Program-made: the position numbers and the translations under genes
Part shown: in pieces, positions 18,587 through 28,461 of the stretch
Numbering within the stretch: the stretch's first letter is position 1
Layout of the letters: every line of letters starts with the position of its first letter
The notes under the pieces: model-generated
Database searches by the model: none
What the model was told of the DNA's origin: nothing
The model's input: only the letters and a program-made list of their open reading frames with translations
Source of the DNA: Scytonema sp. UIC 10036
Lineage (GTDB): Bacteria; Cyanobacteriota; Cyanobacteriia; Cyanobacteriales; Nostocaceae
DNA: 64,000 bases
Direction of reading: 5' to 3'
Assembly (NCBI RefSeq): GCF_009725235.1
Contig: NZ_WJFC01000056.1
Location: 3,632 to 67,631 of the forward strand

Positions 18587-21427
18587 TTACTCCCCTACCA
18601 ACTCTTGAAAACGCTTATCAGCCGCAATGTCATCAAAATCTATGTCACTGGCTGCTTGTTCCTTAAAGTTAGGATTGAGGTTGATTGCTTTTTGCAAATT
18701 TTCCACAGATGATTTAACCTGCCTCTGCATGGCAAAACAGATCGCTTTGTTATAGTAGGCATTGGCATAATCCGGTTTAATTCCCAATGCCTTATCAAAG
18801 CTTTCAATTGCTTCATCATCTCGCCCAAGCATAACTAGAGAGTAACCTCGGTTATTCCAAGCTTTATGAGAGTTAGGCTTAAATTTGATAGCTTTATCAA
18901 AACAAACAACAGCGTCCTCATCCTGTTCTAACTCTTGCAACGCCAAACCCCGATTTAACCACGCCACTCCATCATCTGGTTTAACTTTCGTAGCTTTTTT
19001 AAAAGCAATCAAAGCTTCTTTATGTCTTCCCAAGTATCCCAGTGCTACACCGACATCAACCCAAGCTTGGTGGTAATCGGGCTTAAGTTTCAAAGCTTGC
19101 TCGTAGGAATCTATTGCTTCTCTATATTGTTTTAATCTTCCTAAAGTCATGCCTCGGTTTAACCAAGCTGCAGGGTTGTTTGATTGAATCTCAATTGCTT
19201 TGTTGTAAGCAGCAAGTGCATCTTCATAGTTCTTTTGGGCAAAAAGAACTTCTCCCTGTTTGATATAATCATCTGCTTGAGAATCCGTTTGAGTGTCAGG
19301 AGATGCTGGAACTATTTCAATTAAGCGATCGCTAATCGGTTCTGTACTCACAGTAGCAATAACTTCGCTGCTCACCTCTTGCGGTTGTTGCAATATCTCT
19401 TGTACTTCTTCCTGTACTTTGTTCTCCACCACAGAGGTTACAGGTTCCACAGTCACTTGAGAAGCAATATCAGATATCTGTTCGAGAATTGCGTCTTTTC
19501 GCTGTAGCGCATCTTGTTGCAATTCAGAGAGTTGAGAAACAAATTCCGATTCCAATTTTTCTAGTTTTTCCAGAGCGATCGCTTTTTCTTGTTGAGCATC
19601 TTTCTGTAACTCAGAGAATTGATAAGTCAATTCATTTCCCGATTTTTCTAAATCTTCAAGGATAATTTGTTGTTTCCGTTGAGCATCTACCCGTAACTTA
19701 GACAGTTGTGAGGCAAATTCCGTTCTCAGCTGCTTTAAAGTTTCAATAACTTTATTTTTTTGTTGCTCTATATCAGACTCAAATCCAGATGCATAGGATT
19801 TCAGTTGATTTTCCAACTCTTTTAAACTGTCATGAGTTGCATTCTTTTGGTTTTGAGCACCAACTTTTAATTCAGCAAGTTGAGAAGCAAATTCTGTCTG
19901 CAATTGTTCCAAATTCGTCAGAACTTGATTCCGGTGTTGTTCTGCATCTGAATGCAATCCTGAAACTTGTGATGTAAACTCTAACTGAGATTTTGCCAAA
20001 TCTTCCAGAGCCATATCTTTTTGCCGTTGTATTCCTGACTTCAACTCTGTCAATTGAGAAGCAAATTCTGCCTGTAATTGCTCCAAGTTTGCCAGAACTT
20101 GATTCCGGCGTTGTTCCGCATCTGAATGCAATCCTGAAACTTGTGACGTAAACTCTGACTGAGATTTTGCCAAATCTTCCACAGCAATATCTTTTTGCCG
20201 TTTTATTCCTGACTTCAACTCTGTCAATTGAGAAGCAAATTCTGTCTGCAATTGCTCCAAATTTGCCAAAACTTGATTCCGGTGTTGTTCTGCATCTGAA
20301 TGCAACCCGGAAACTTGTAATGTAAACTCTGACTGAGATTTTGCCAAATCTTCCAGAGCAATATCTTTTTGCCGTTGTATTCCTGACTTCAACTCTGTCA
20401 ACTGAGAAGCAAAGTCTGTCTGTAATTGCTCCAAATTTGCTACAACTTGATTTCGGCGTTTTTCTGCATCTAAATGCAACCCGGAAATTTGGGATGTCAA
20501 CTCTGACTGAGATTTTGCCAAATCCTCAAGTGCGATATCTTTCTGCTGTTGTATTCCTAATTTTAACTCTGCCAATTGAGAAGCAAATTCTATTTGTAAC
20601 TGCTCCAAATTTCCTATAATATTATTCTTTCTTTGTTCTGCCTCTAAATGCAATGTCGAAATTTGTGAGGAAAACTCTGACCGAGTTTTTGCCAAATCTT
20701 CAAGGGCGATATCTCTTTCCTGTTGTACTCCCGATTTCATCTCTACAAGTTGAGAAGTAAATTCATATTCCAACTCACCTAAATTATTCAGAGTCAGGTT
20801 TCTTTTCTGTTGAGCTTGAGATTCAAACTGAGATAAGTAAGAAGCAAACTCGGATTCTAAAGTTTGTACCTCTTGTTGGGATTTTTGTATTAAACCTGTG
20901 ATTTCCGCTAATATCCGATCTTTAGATTGAGAGATTTCAAATGGAACTTTGGATAAACTTTCTTGTTCTATTTTGATTTTTTGTTGTAGAGTTTCCGCTT
21001 CTTTTTCCAGTTCAGAGGAAACGTTTTTAATTTCGTATATAAGTTTTTGTGATTCTTGCTTGACAGTAACTAGTTGTTTTTCTAATTCTTCGAGTCCTTC
21101 TAGCCGTTCCATGGCTTTGTCCACAATTGCACGGATTGCCGCCCGTCGCAACAGCAGGAGTGAAGCAATGACTGTGACTGGAACAAGAGTAATTATACCC
21201 AGCCAAACATTGAGTAGTATAGTTGTACGTACAAAGGAACGTTGTTCCTCTGACCATTGTCCACCTTGTCCGCGATTTTGGCTTAACACTGAGGAGGTGG
21301 GCGCTACTTCTGAGGAGGAAGATGGTGGTTTTTGAGCAGTAGCAACACCAACGGACAATAAAAAAGGTGAAAAGACAATAGCGCTTCTCAACAGTAAGCT
21401 GAAGATAATTGGATTTTTGCTCTTCAT
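18587..21427 (-). CDS. Membrane-anchored coiled-coil and TPR protein
   Basis: About 946 residues from the ATG at about 21427 (MKSKNP), which gives a good signal-like N-terminus; an upstream GTG adds 14 residues. Order: hydrophobic leader, a linker, one membrane segment (WLGIITLVPVTVIASLLLL), then nearly 500 residues of coiled coil made of 58-residue repeats (QLTELKSGIQRQKD, ALEDLAKSQSEF, QVSGLHSDAEQ, NQVLANLEQLQ), then about seven TPR units (AWLNRGLALQELEQDEDAVVCFDKAI and similar). It should hold proteins at the membrane through the TPR domain at the end of a long stalk. The DNA repeats have a 174-bp period and very high identity between 19,880 and 20,620. Confidence 0.8.
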   Translation of the reverse strand: MKSKNPIIFSLLLRSAIVFSPFLLSVGVATAQKPPSSSSEVAPTSSVLSQNRGQGGQWSEEQRSFVRTTILLNVWLGIITLVPVTVIASLLLLRRAAIRAIVDKAMERLEGLEELEKQLVTVKQESQKLIYEIKNVSSELEKEAETLQQKIKIEQESLSKVPFEISQSKDRILAEITGLIQKSQQEVQTLESEFASYLSQFESQAQQKRNLTLNNLGELEYEFTSQLVEMKSGVQQERDIALEDLAKTRSEFSSQISTLHLEAEQRKNNIIGNLEQLQIEFASQLAELKLGIQQQKDIALEDLAKSQSELTSQISGLHLDAEKRRNQVVANLEQLQTDFASQLTELKSGIQRQKDIALEDLAKSQSEFTLQVSGLHSDAEQHRNQVLANLEQLQTEFASQLTELKSGIKRQKDIAVEDLAKSQSEFTSQVSGLHSDAEQRRNQVLANLEQLQAEFASQLTELKSGIQRQKDMALEDLAKSQLEFTSQVSGLHSDAEQHRNQVLTNLEQLQTEFASQLAELKVGAQNQKNATHDSLKELENQLKSYASGFESDIEQQKNKVIETLKQLRTEFASQLSKLRVDAQRKQQIILEDLEKSGNELTYQFSELQKDAQQEKAIALEKLEKLESEFVSQLSELQQDALQRKDAILEQISDIASQVTVEPVTSVVENKVQEEVQEILQQPQEVSSEVIATVSTEPISDRLIEIVPASPDTQTDSQADDYIKQGEVLFAQKNYEDALAAYNKAIEIQSNNPAAWLNRGMTLGRLKQYREAIDSYEQALKLKPDYHQAWVDVGVALGYLGRHKEALIAFKKATKVKPDDGVAWLNRGLALQELEQDEDAVVCFDKAIKFKPNSHKAWNNRGYSLVMLGRDDEAIESFDKALGIKPDYANAYYNKAICFAMQRQVKSSVENLQKAINLNPNFKEQAASDIDFDDIAADKRFQELVGE
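19870..20640. repeat. 174-bp intragenic tandem repeats
   Basis: At least four consecutive copies of a 174-bp unit inside the coiled-coil gene. For example the phrase CTGTCAATTGAGAAGCAAA occurs at 20,047 and again at 20,221. Copies toward the 5' and 3' sides of the gene are more diverged, suggesting recent expansion in the middle. Confidence 0.8.
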
Positions 21428-21578
21428 AAAAACATTCTCTTTCCGTTGGTAAGTTCTCAAGCAGCACACTTATCCAATTTAGCAGTCTTCACCCTATCCT
21501 TGGGAGACGCTTTAAATTAAAAGGTGAGAATGTTAAAGCTTTTGGCGCTTGTAGTAGTACTACTGTTGTAGTACTTAA

Positions 21579-21827
21579 ACGATAGATGTACTGACTCGTA
21601 GAGTCGATCGCGTTGAGGAACAACTTCAAAGAACTGACCAACAAATATCAAACCTGGTGGCATCGCAACAATCACTGGTGGAGTCTCAACGTTCTTTGCT
21701 TCAAAGCATGGAACGGTTGACTGTCGTGGAACAACAACTCCCCGAACAACAAGTCTCCACTAATGCCTCTGTAGAACGTTTAGACCGAATTTTGGATTAT
21801 TTAATTAGACGTGATGGCGAGAGATAG
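21579..21827 (+). pseudogene. Remnant of a small coiled-coil protein gene
   Basis: The frame opens after a stop at 21576-21578 and runs 82 codons to TAG at 21825-21827: DVLTRRVDRVEEQLQRTDQQ, then SLVESQRSLLQSMERLTVVEQQ, then SVERLDRILDYLIRRDGER. This resembles the short cyanobacterial coiled-coil proteins that end in LDRLLDYLxRR. There is no ATG, GTG or TTG at a suitable place near the beginning; the first ATG would leave only about 39 residues. I take it as the 3' part of a broken gene. The remaining 21470-21578 and 21828-21911 have no gene. Confidence 0.5.
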
Positions 21828-21860
21828 TAGGTTGGGTTTCGTTCCTCAACCCAACCTACA
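21826..21860. repeat. Dispersed palindrome
   Basis: AGTAGGTTGGGTTTCG and CTCAACCCAACCTAC form an inverted repeat that follows the remnant's stop. A similar copy is at 54,601-54,630 (GTAGGTTGGGTTGAGGAACG) and a split copy at 37,003-37,105. It could act as a bidirectional terminator. Confidence 0.65.
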
Positions 21861-21911
21861 CAATATATTTGGCGATTTAAGATTTATTTTATAAATGACC
21901 TCTTAAAGCAA

Positions 21912-22679
21912 TCACACAACTGCAATCCCACGGCTTTTGAAAATATCTACAGCTTTCTTTAGCTGTTCGGGTGTGGGCGGTAGTTTATCTTTAAGCTTGT
22001 ATTCATAACCGAGTTGCTCCCATTTATATTCGCCCATTTTGTGAAAAGGTAAAACTTCCAGTTTTTCAACATTTTTGAGTGTCGCAACAAAATCAGCTAC
22101 GCCCTCTACATTTTGTGTTTCATCTGTTAGCCCCGGCACTAAAACATACCGAATCCAGGCTGGTTTGTTAATATCACTTAAGTATTTTGCCAGAGCGAGT
22201 GTTGGTTCAATAGGAACGCTCGTGACTTTTCTATAGGTTGCTTTGTCAAAAGATTTGATATCTAACAGCACCAAATCAACAAATTCTAAGACAGGTTTTG
22301 CTATCTCTAGTTCACAAAACCCAGATGTATCTAAAGCAGTATGAATTCCTAACTCTTTACAGCGTTTCAAAAGTTCTTGAACAAAATCTGGTTGAAAAAG
22401 CGGTTCTCCTCCACAAATAGTGACCCCTCCTCCAGAAGCTTTCATGTATGAAGTGTACTTTTGAATTTCTGCAATCAATTCATCAACACTTGTTTGTTTC
22501 CCATTTTCTATGTGGCGACAATCGGGATTTGCACAATAAAGGCAACGAAGGGGACATCCTGTAGTAAATACCACAAAACGTATACCCGGACCATCTACGG
22601 TTCCACAAGTTTCTACGGAATGGATGTAACCCAAGGTACTATTGGAGTTGGTTGTTGTTTGGGGAGACTGGCTCAGCAT
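21912..22679 (-). CDS. pflA: Pyruvate formate-lyase activating enzyme
   Basis: 255 residues. Radical SAM enzyme with CPLRCLYC (C42, C46, C49) that binds the [4Fe-4S] cluster, preceded by GTVDGPGIRFVVFTTG, the classic PflA opening. ASGGGVTICGGEPLFQPDF is the GGE motif that binds SAM. LVLLDIKSFD and VLPFHKMGEYKWEQLG are also family phrases. It removes a hydrogen from the Gly of PflB to create the glycyl radical under anaerobic conditions. Usually it directly follows pflB; here an Acg-type nitroreductase gene lies between them, on the same strand. Confidence 0.92.
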   Translation of the reverse strand: MLSQSPQTTTNSNSTLGYIHSVETCGTVDGPGIRFVVFTTGCPLRCLYCANPDCRHIENGKQTSVDELIAEIQKYTSYMKASGGGVTICGGEPLFQPDFVQELLKRCKELGIHTALDTSGFCELEIAKPVLEFVDLVLLDIKSFDKATYRKVTSVPIEPTLALAKYLSDINKPAWIRYVLVPGLTDETQNVEGVADFVATLKNVEKLEVLPFHKMGEYKWEQLGYEYKLKDKLPPTPEQLKKAVDIFKSRGIAVV

Positions 22680-22791
22680 ACCTCTGCCTATAAATGTGCT
22701 TATTTTGACGAGATCTTGCTTTGACCTCTCATTTCAATTTATAGGTTAGAAGTTTGAAGAACTTGTGAGGGGTTAATTTGAGTGGTTTACA

Positions 22792-23844
22792 CTACTCATG
22801 GCGAAGCACTTCACTGACTATCCTTCGGGGTGTTGGTTTGACTTCAGTACCATAACCAAAACGCAGCAATATTTGGGGATAACCCGATGTGTTGAGAAGA
22901 TTTTTGAGTTGTGGACGCAGTTCGGGAACTTGTATGGGTTGGTTTAAGAAGGATGCAGAAACACCAACTACTTGTCCGAGCAGTAAAAGTCTTTGTAACG
23001 CCTGTCCCGCATCAAGCCAGCTTGCTGTGGTTTCTTCTTCTGTACCCAACACCGCAAATACTGGCGAACCATCAGCTAATTCATGCTCTTTTGCTGCTTG
23101 TCCCCTGCCAGTATCAAAGGTACGGTTACTGTGGGCTACTATAGGGGTAGTAAAATCTAGCAGTTCTCCAATGCTTTGAGCATAGGCAGGCATACCATCA
23201 TGAGTGGCATAACGGCTTGAATGTAACCATGCTGCTAACTCACGACGAAAATGTGGATTTGCTAGTTGAATGCGATCGCCTTCTGTAATGAGATCGGCTA
23301 CCGCATTACGAAGCTCTTGCTCTTGAATCAGATGAAGCCATGCACCTTCTTCAAGTGTTGACTTCTGCATAATAGAGAGCAGGGTTTCCGGGATTGGTTT
23401 ATTTTGAAAAGCCAATCGGTTTGTGTGCCGTTGCTTAATGGTGGCAAACAACAAAAACTCTTCTTCTGTTTGCTCTCTACGACTTCCCAACCAGATATGA
23501 GCTAATAAATCTGGATCTTCTGGATTGGGAAAAGTTTTGACGACATCAACATAACCAAAGTGTCTGATAGCTAACCTTAAATTATACAGTGCTGCACCGC
23601 AACTCATAATCAATTCCCGATCTTGGGGGTCAATCACGGGCAAAGCACGAGTCCTGTCAGCATATAGCTCAATGGTTTCGTGGGCAATCTTAAACAACCA
23701 AGGTTGAGCGTTGTATTGTGATGGAGCCAGAACGGCGTAGTTCAGTAGAAAATCCAGCTGTTCGGAAGGACTACCGCGTTTGGGAAAGTCAATTTCTGAA
23801 ACGTTCCAAGGACTTAAAGGTTCAGACGATATTATCTCTGACAT
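22792..23844 (-). CDS. Acg-type nitroreductase family protein
   Basis: About 350 residues from the ATG at 23844 (MSEIISS); an upstream start at 23892 is possible. FMN-dependent nitroreductase-like fold: LLNYAVLAPSQYNAQPWLFKI (N-terminal FMN motif with S and N), LMSCGAALYNLRLAIRHFGY-like helix, RHTNRLAFQNKPIP, and SWLDAGQALQRLLLLGQVVGVSASFLNQPI near the C-terminus. This length and pattern fit the Acg/twin-nitroreductase group, some members of which bind FMN to store or hide it rather than turn over. It lies between pflB and pflA, so it may help in fermentation or redox stress. Confidence 0.75.
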   Translation of the reverse strand: MSEIISSEPLSPWNVSEIDFPKRGSPSEQLDFLLNYAVLAPSQYNAQPWLFKIAHETIELYADRTRALPVIDPQDRELIMSCGAALYNLRLAIRHFGYVDVVKTFPNPEDPDLLAHIWLGSRREQTEEEFLLFATIKQRHTNRLAFQNKPIPETLLSIMQKSTLEEGAWLHLIQEQELRNAVADLITEGDRIQLANPHFRRELAAWLHSSRYATHDGMPAYAQSIGELLDFTTPIVAHSNRTFDTGRGQAAKEHELADGSPVFAVLGTEEETTASWLDAGQALQRLLLLGQVVGVSASFLNQPIQVPELRPQLKNLLNTSGYPQILLRFGYGTEVKPTPRRIVSEVLRHE

Positions 23845-23979
23845 GATTTTTTGTTTAATAATTTCTTTATAAATTTTAAATCTGTTTAACAAAATAATAA
23901 ATATTGTTAGTCATATAATACACAATCTAAAAACTACGTATAGTTAAGATTTACTATTTGTATCATAAAGAGTCTAAAA

Positions 23980-23999
23980 CCCACGGAAAAATCCGTGGG
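23980..23999 (-). terminator. Probable terminator after pflB
   Basis: CCCACGGA and TCCGTGGG form an 8-bp stem with an AAAA loop; on the minus strand it is followed by TTTTAGACTCTTT. It lies downstream of the pflB stop and before the nitroreductase gene, so it could end or dampen the pflB transcript. Confidence 0.6.
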
Positions 24000-24017
24000 G
24001 CATAAGTAATAAGTTTG

Positions 24018-24081
24018 TTCGTAGTTGCGCTATGGCTGACGCCAAGCTACGCGAACAGCGCCCTAAAGCGCAACTACGAAC
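24018..24081. repeat. Dispersed inverted repeat after pflB
   Basis: TTCGTAGTTGCGC (about 24018-24030) and GCGCAACTACGAA (about 24068-24080) are a perfect 13-bp inverted repeat. Related GCGCAACTAC pieces occur near 1,203, 13,300 and 27,950. Confidence 0.65.
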
Positions 24082-24090
24082 CTATCAAGA

Positions 24091-26319
24091 TTACATCCGT
24101 TCGTGGAATGTACGTTTAATTACATCAAGCTGCTGTTCTCGCGTTAGCTTGATAAAATTGACAGCATACCCGGACACGCGAATTGTTAATTGTGGATAAA
24201 GTTCGGGGTGCTCTATGGCATCTAACAGCATATCCCGATTCAGAACGTTAACATTGATGTGGTGACCGCCATCATGGAAGTAACCATCTAGCATCCCCAC
24301 TAGGTTATGGATCTGGATATCTTCTGTTTTGCCCAATGCAGACGGCACAATCGAGAAGGTGTTAGAAATTCCATCTTGACTGTGTTGGTAAGGTAATTTG
24401 GCAACGGATGCCAGAGATGCGATCGCACCCTTGGTATCGCGTCCGTGCATGGGGTTGGCTCCAGGAGCAAAAGGTTCTCCGGCTTTTCTTCCGTCTGGGG
24501 TATTGCCTGTTTTCTTGCCATAAACCACGTTAGAGGTAATAGTCAGCACAGACTGGGTGGGAACAGCATTCCGGTAGGTCTTGTTCTTGCGGACTTCATT
24601 CATGAACTTGGTAACCAAGTGAGCCGCAATAGTATCTACACGGTCATCATTATTCCCATATTTGGGGAAATCTCCCTCTATCTGATAATCTACTGCCAAA
24701 CCGGCTTCATTTCTTAATATTTTTACTTTAGCGTATTTTATAGCAGAAAGTGAATCAGCTGCCACAGATAATCCTGCAATGCCACACGCCATGGTACGAA
24801 GGACATCCCGGTCATGGAGTGCCATTTCCAAGCGCTCGTAAGAATATTTATCGTGCATATAATGGATGACATTCAACGTGTTGACATAAGCCTTAGCTAA
24901 CCAACTCATCATCCGTTCAAACTTGCTGAGAGTTTCTTCGTAATCTAAATACTCAGAGGTAACAGGCGCATAAGCAGGACCAATTTGTTCACCTGATTTT
25001 TCATCCTTACCACCGTTAATTGCATACAGCAAACACTTGGCGAGATTCACCCGTGCGCCAAAGAACTGCATTTGCTTGCCAATTCGCATTGCCGAAACAC
25101 AGCAGGCGATCGCATAATCATCGCCCCAGTAAGGACGCATCAGATCGTCATTTTCATACTGAATGGAACTGGTATCTTTAGAAACTTTAGTACAGAAGGA
25201 TTTAAACTCAAGAGGCAAACTTTCCGACCAAAGAACAGTTAAATTAGGTTCAGGTGCAGGTCCCAAATTATAGAGAGTATTCAGGATGCGGAAACTATTT
25301 TTGGTAACCAAAGATCTGCCATCTTCACCCACACCACCAACGCATTCTGTTACCCAAGTGGGATCTCCAGAAAAAAGTTCGTTATATTCTGGTGTCCGTA
25401 AAAAACGAACCATCCGTAACTTCATGACAAAATGGTCAATGAATTCTTGCAATTGGGCTTCTGTGAAAACGCCCTTCTTCAGATCGCGCTCAAAGTAAAT
25501 ATCCAAGAAGGTAGACACCCGTCCCAAGGACATAGCAGCACCATTCTGTTCTTTGACTGCACCCAAGTAAGCCAGGTAAAGCCACTGCACGGCTTCCTTA
25601 GCATTACTAGCAGGACGGCTAATATCAAAGCCGTAATTCACAGCCATTTCTTTCAGTTCAAATAAAGCACGAATTTGTTCGGAAATCTCTTCCCGCAGTT
25701 GGATAACAGGCTCATCAATCGCGTCAACTTCTAGAGATTCGAGTTGTTGCTTCTTATCCTCAATCAAGCAATCAACCCCGTAGAGAGCGACACGACGATA
25801 ATCACCGATAATTCTGCCACGACCATAAGCATCGGGTAAACCAGTAATAATTCCAGAGTGCCGCGCCAATCTCATTTCGCGAGTATAGGCACTAAAAACT
25901 CCATCATTATGAGTTTTGCGATACTTAGTAAAAATTTCCTCAGTTTTTGGATCGAGTTTGTAACCGTAAGCTTCCAGAGAAGTTTTCACCAATCGAATCC
26001 CACCATAGGGCATGATAGCTCTCTTGAGAGGTTTCTCGGTTTGCAAACCAACAATTTGTTCTAAATTTCGGTCAATATAGCCCGGACTGTGGGAAGTTAT
26101 GGTAGAAACCACTTCAGTATCTGCATCCAGAATTCCTTTATCACGTTCTTCCTTCATTAACTGTGCGACTTGGTTCCAAAGCTTCTGAGTTTGTTCGGTT
26201 GCCTGCGTCAGAAAGGAACCATTACCATCATAAGGAGTGTAGTTTTTTTGGATGAAGTCACGTACATTAATTTCCTTCATCCACGTGCCTGCTGCAAAAC
26301 CTTGCCACTGCTCAAACAT
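24091..26319 (-). CDS. pflB: Pyruvate formate-lyase (formate C-acetyltransferase)
   Basis: 742 residues, the usual full length. It converts pyruvate and CoA to acetyl-CoA and formate by a glycyl radical mechanism. The active-site cysteine pair is in [15 protein letters not shown] (C406, C407) and the radical glycine in [10 protein letters not shown] (G717). [39 protein letters not shown] and [19 protein letters not shown] phrases are typical. The enzyme is destroyed by oxygen, so it must work in dark anoxic conditions or microoxic cells. Activase gene pflA is two genes downstream. Upstream lies a ruined molybdopterin oxidoreductase gene that may once have used the formate. Confidence 0.95.
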   Translation of the reverse strand: MFEQWQGFAAGTWMKEINVRDFIQKNYTPYDGNGSFLTQATEQTQKLWNQVAQLMKEERDKGILDADTEVVSTITSHSPGYIDRNLEQIVGLQTEKPLKRAIMPYGGIRLVKTSLEAYGYKLDPKTEEIFTKYRKTHNDGVFSAYTREMRLARHSGIITGLPDAYGRGRIIGDYRRVALYGVDCLIEDKKQQLESLEVDAIDEPVIQLREEISEQIRALFELKEMAVNYGFDISRPASNAKEAVQWLYLAYLGAVKEQNGAAMSLGRVSTFLDIYFERDLKKGVFTEAQLQEFIDHFVMKLRMVRFLRTPEYNELFSGDPTWVTECVGGVGEDGRSLVTKNSFRILNTLYNLGPAPEPNLTVLWSESLPLEFKSFCTKVSKDTSSIQYENDDLMRPYWGDDYAIACCVSAMRIGKQMQFFGARVNLAKCLLYAINGGKDEKSGEQIGPAYAPVTSEYLDYEETLSKFERMMSWLAKAYVNTLNVIHYMHDKYSYERLEMALHDRDVLRTMACGIAGLSVAADSLSAIKYAKVKILRNEAGLAVDYQIEGDFPKYGNNDDRVDTIAAHLVTKFMNEVRKNKTYRNAVPTQSVLTITSNVVYGKKTGNTPDGRKAGEPFAPGANPMHGRDTKGAIASLASVAKLPYQHSQDGISNTFSIVPSALGKTEDIQIHNLVGMLDGYFHDGGHHINVNVLNRDMLLDAIEHPELYPQLTIRVSGYAVNFIKLTREQQLDVIKRTFHERM

Positions 26320-26495
26320 ATCTTATTCATCGCCTCCCGACGGATAGGGGAGATAGGAAAGATGAAGGAATGGAGGGAGAAAACATCATAATTCCTCATT
26401 CCTCACCCCTCACTCCTCACTCCACTCTCCTTTTCAAGTTCAGTTATAAAGAGATATTTTGAGGAAGTTGTGAAGACCACTAATATCAGGTTCGG

Positions 26496-27024
26496 TTAAA
26501 CACTCATAATATATGTCTGATTTTTCCTTACTCGACAAGCAAAGCATTTATAAGCTTGTTGTCCGGAAAGAGTGTCGTAAAATTGGTCGTCAAGCAACAC
26601 ATTGGCAGGTTCGTAGTAGGGAGTTCCCAGTTCTTCTGCCATTTTTTGCATGGGGCCAAAGGAATTGGGTACAAAAATAGTGTCCTCTCGAATTCCTTTC
26701 CAAAGAAGTGCTGTGCCTGTAATTGAACCTCTGGGGCTTTCGACAACAATCTTATCCCCGTTCTTAATTCCAGCTCGGGCAGCAACTTTAGGATGAATCT
26801 GAATCTGGCGAATACCGTTCATCTGTTTGCCCGTGTAAGTCCATTGGGTTACACCTGCAAAATGCACTACACTGGCTCTACCAATTGTACCCATTAAGGG
26901 ATAGTCTTTATGAACTTCGCTTTGAGACATCCCTCGTTTTACCTTTTTAGTCAAGGCTTGAGGATTAACTGGATTCTGGGCAAATTCATTTATATACTCA
27001 ATCGTGGGATTGTGGCTCTTGCGT
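26496..27024 (-). pseudogene. Molybdopterin oxidoreductase, C-terminal part
   Basis: The molybdopterin dinucleotide-binding domain of a DMSO-reductase-family enzyme: GIRQIQIHPKVAARAGIKNGDKIVVESPRGSI, then FVPNSFGP and LSGQQAYKCFACRVRKN at the C-terminus. An ATG at 26954 gives 152 residues, but the same frame is open without a start up to about 27027 (VRKSHNPTIEYINEFAQNP), exactly to the edge of a 173-bp inverted-repeat element. The beginning of the protein is in the next entry; some 400 or more central residues are gone. Not functional. Confidence 0.75.
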
Positions 27025-27197
27025 ACTTAGCGTGCTATTTTTAGGAGAAAATTAGCGGAAAACTCTTACCTGAATTGTATTACAGCCATTATTCCCTTCA
27101 TAACAGTATTCTTTTCTAAAATTGAAACTATAAGTGTCTGTAAGCCTTGCAAATAAAGCATAATTATAAATTTTCCGGAAAATTTAGCACGCTATGT
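27025..27197. mobile_element. 173-bp inverted-repeat element inside the Mo oxidoreductase gene
   Basis: The left end ACTTAGCGTGCTA (27025-27037) is matched by the right end TAGCACGCTATGT (27185-27197) as an inverted repeat with one mismatch; further in, ATTAGCGGAAAA and TTTTCCGGAAAAT also pair. It has no open frame. It sits exactly between the two surviving pieces of the gene. Confidence 0.65.
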
Positions 27198-27687
27198 CCG
27201 AAAGAACCGCAATTGTTGATAATGCCTCTTCCCAAGAAATGGGTTCAAACCGAGAGTCTGATGCACCCTTCTGTCCTGAAACTCGTTTCATTGGAGTTTT
27301 TAAGCGGAAGCGGTTGTAAACCAGTTGAGTCATCATCGGTCCTTTAACACACAAACCCCCTGCTTGCACTGGATCGTTTGGTTCACCAAGGACATCAATA
27401 ATTCGTCCGTCCTTGATATGCACTTTTAGACGGCAAAGTGAATTACAAAACTGACAAGCACTGTCCACAATAGCATCTGGTTGCAAGGCACCGGATTGTT
27501 GCGTGAAGTCATACTCCGTGGTTGGGGTGTTGGTTGCGGGGTAAGAGCCATCATTGGTTGCTGCGGCTTTCTCAGACGCCAGCAAGTGACTGCTACTGAC
27601 GGTAGTTACACCTATAGCTGCTCCTTGTAAAAATCCCCGACGAGAAAATCCTTTCCGCACCCCTTTATGTTTCTCCAATCTGGACAT
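27184..27687 (-). pseudogene. Tat-exported molybdopterin oxidoreductase, N-terminal part
   Basis: 167 codons. Twin-arginine signal FSRRGFLQGAAIG followed by a short hydrophobic stretch, then the Mo4Fe4S domain with CQFCNSLC ... GGLCVKGP (four cysteines for a [4Fe-4S] cluster) and YNRFRLKTPMKR. It breaks off after the ISWEEALSTIA motif where the inverted-repeat element starts, the last residues (SDIAC) being coded by the element. The family includes formate dehydrogenases and nitrate reductases; a formate role would fit the pfl genes next door but cannot be shown. Confidence 0.75.
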
Positions 27688-28155
27688 GAACGATGAATGC
27701 CTTTCTACAGGGTTGGCGATCGGATACTATCTCGATAACTGCAACAACTAGATAATGCCCTAACAATAATTATCAATTTTAGATTGTAAAGAAGCGTAAA
27801 GAAAAAACACGCCTGCGATTGAAATCGCCGCTATACCAACAAAGTCCACCTACGTGGACTTAATATGAAGTCCTTGCCTTGCGAACTTAGATTGTATAGC
27901 CCTAGAATTCTATTCTGAGGGCAATATGAGCTCATTGGGATGCTTCCGTAGTTGCGCTGTCTTCACCCATTTTTCAAAACCTGCATAAGTAAATTTTGCT
28001 GGAACTTATTAAAAGGTGTAAGGAAAGAACATCAAAGTTACTTGCTTATAAAAGCGTAATTTGGTTGGAATTTTCCTCAAAATTACTTGAAAGTAAGCTA
28101 ACCAATCATTACTCATCTTTCAATTTTAACAATTCGTTCAATAAGGATAAAAACA
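27688..28155. other. Intergenic leader of the small-gene array
   Basis: No open frame recognised. A hairpin AAGTCCACCTACGTGGACTT lies at about 27841-27860. A TAGTTGCGCTGTC repeat piece lies near 27,950. The 100 bases before 28156 are AT rich and end with AATAAGGATAAAAACAATG, supplying a Shine-Dalgarno for the first gene. Confidence 0.5.
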
Positions 28156-28401
28156 ATGTCTGCTTACAACGTTGACTCTTATCACAACGGCTGCGAATTT
28201 ACCGTGCCTATCAAATTAAATATTCCCATCCACATCGAACCAAAAGTGGCAATCAAAACACCTAATGCTGTGCGTGAGAAAGTTGCTGTTTATCTCGAAC
28301 CAGATATTAACCTCAACCCAGAAGTCAAAGCACTGCCTTCCGTGTGTCATCCCCAAAATGGCTATGACAAATACCAGTTGCCTGCTGAACAAACTGCATA
28401 G
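28156..28401 (+). CDS. Small tandem paralogue, copy 1 of 4, unknown function
   Basis: 81 residues of a family I do not know. After a polar N-terminus (MSAYNVDSYHNGCEF) come two related alternating hydrophobic segments: VPIKLNIPIHIEPKVAIKTP and EKVAVYLEPDINLNPEVKALP, sharing the pattern hydrophobic-x-hydrophobic-(Y/H)-(I/L)-E-P. The end is PSVCHPQNGYDKYQLPAEQTA. No signal peptide, membrane segment or double-glycine leader. The N-terminus differs from copies 2-4 (NVDSYHNG against KADSYKA). Next copy starts 306 bases later with the same spacer. The two-fold repeat suggests a small beta-structured protein. Confidence 0.7.
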   Translation: MSAYNVDSYHNGCEFTVPIKLNIPIHIEPKVAIKTPNAVREKVAVYLEPDINLNPEVKALPSVCHPQNGYDKYQLPAEQTA

Positions 28402-28461
28402 GCAACATAACTCTTATCTTTCATTCACACCATTCTCTAACTAATTAAAGGAGTCAAATCA

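Noticed and set aside
27841..27860. Hairpin AAGTCCACCTACGTGGACTT as an attachment site or riboswitch
   Set aside because: Only a short symmetric palindrome; no integrase gene or known riboswitch core is near.
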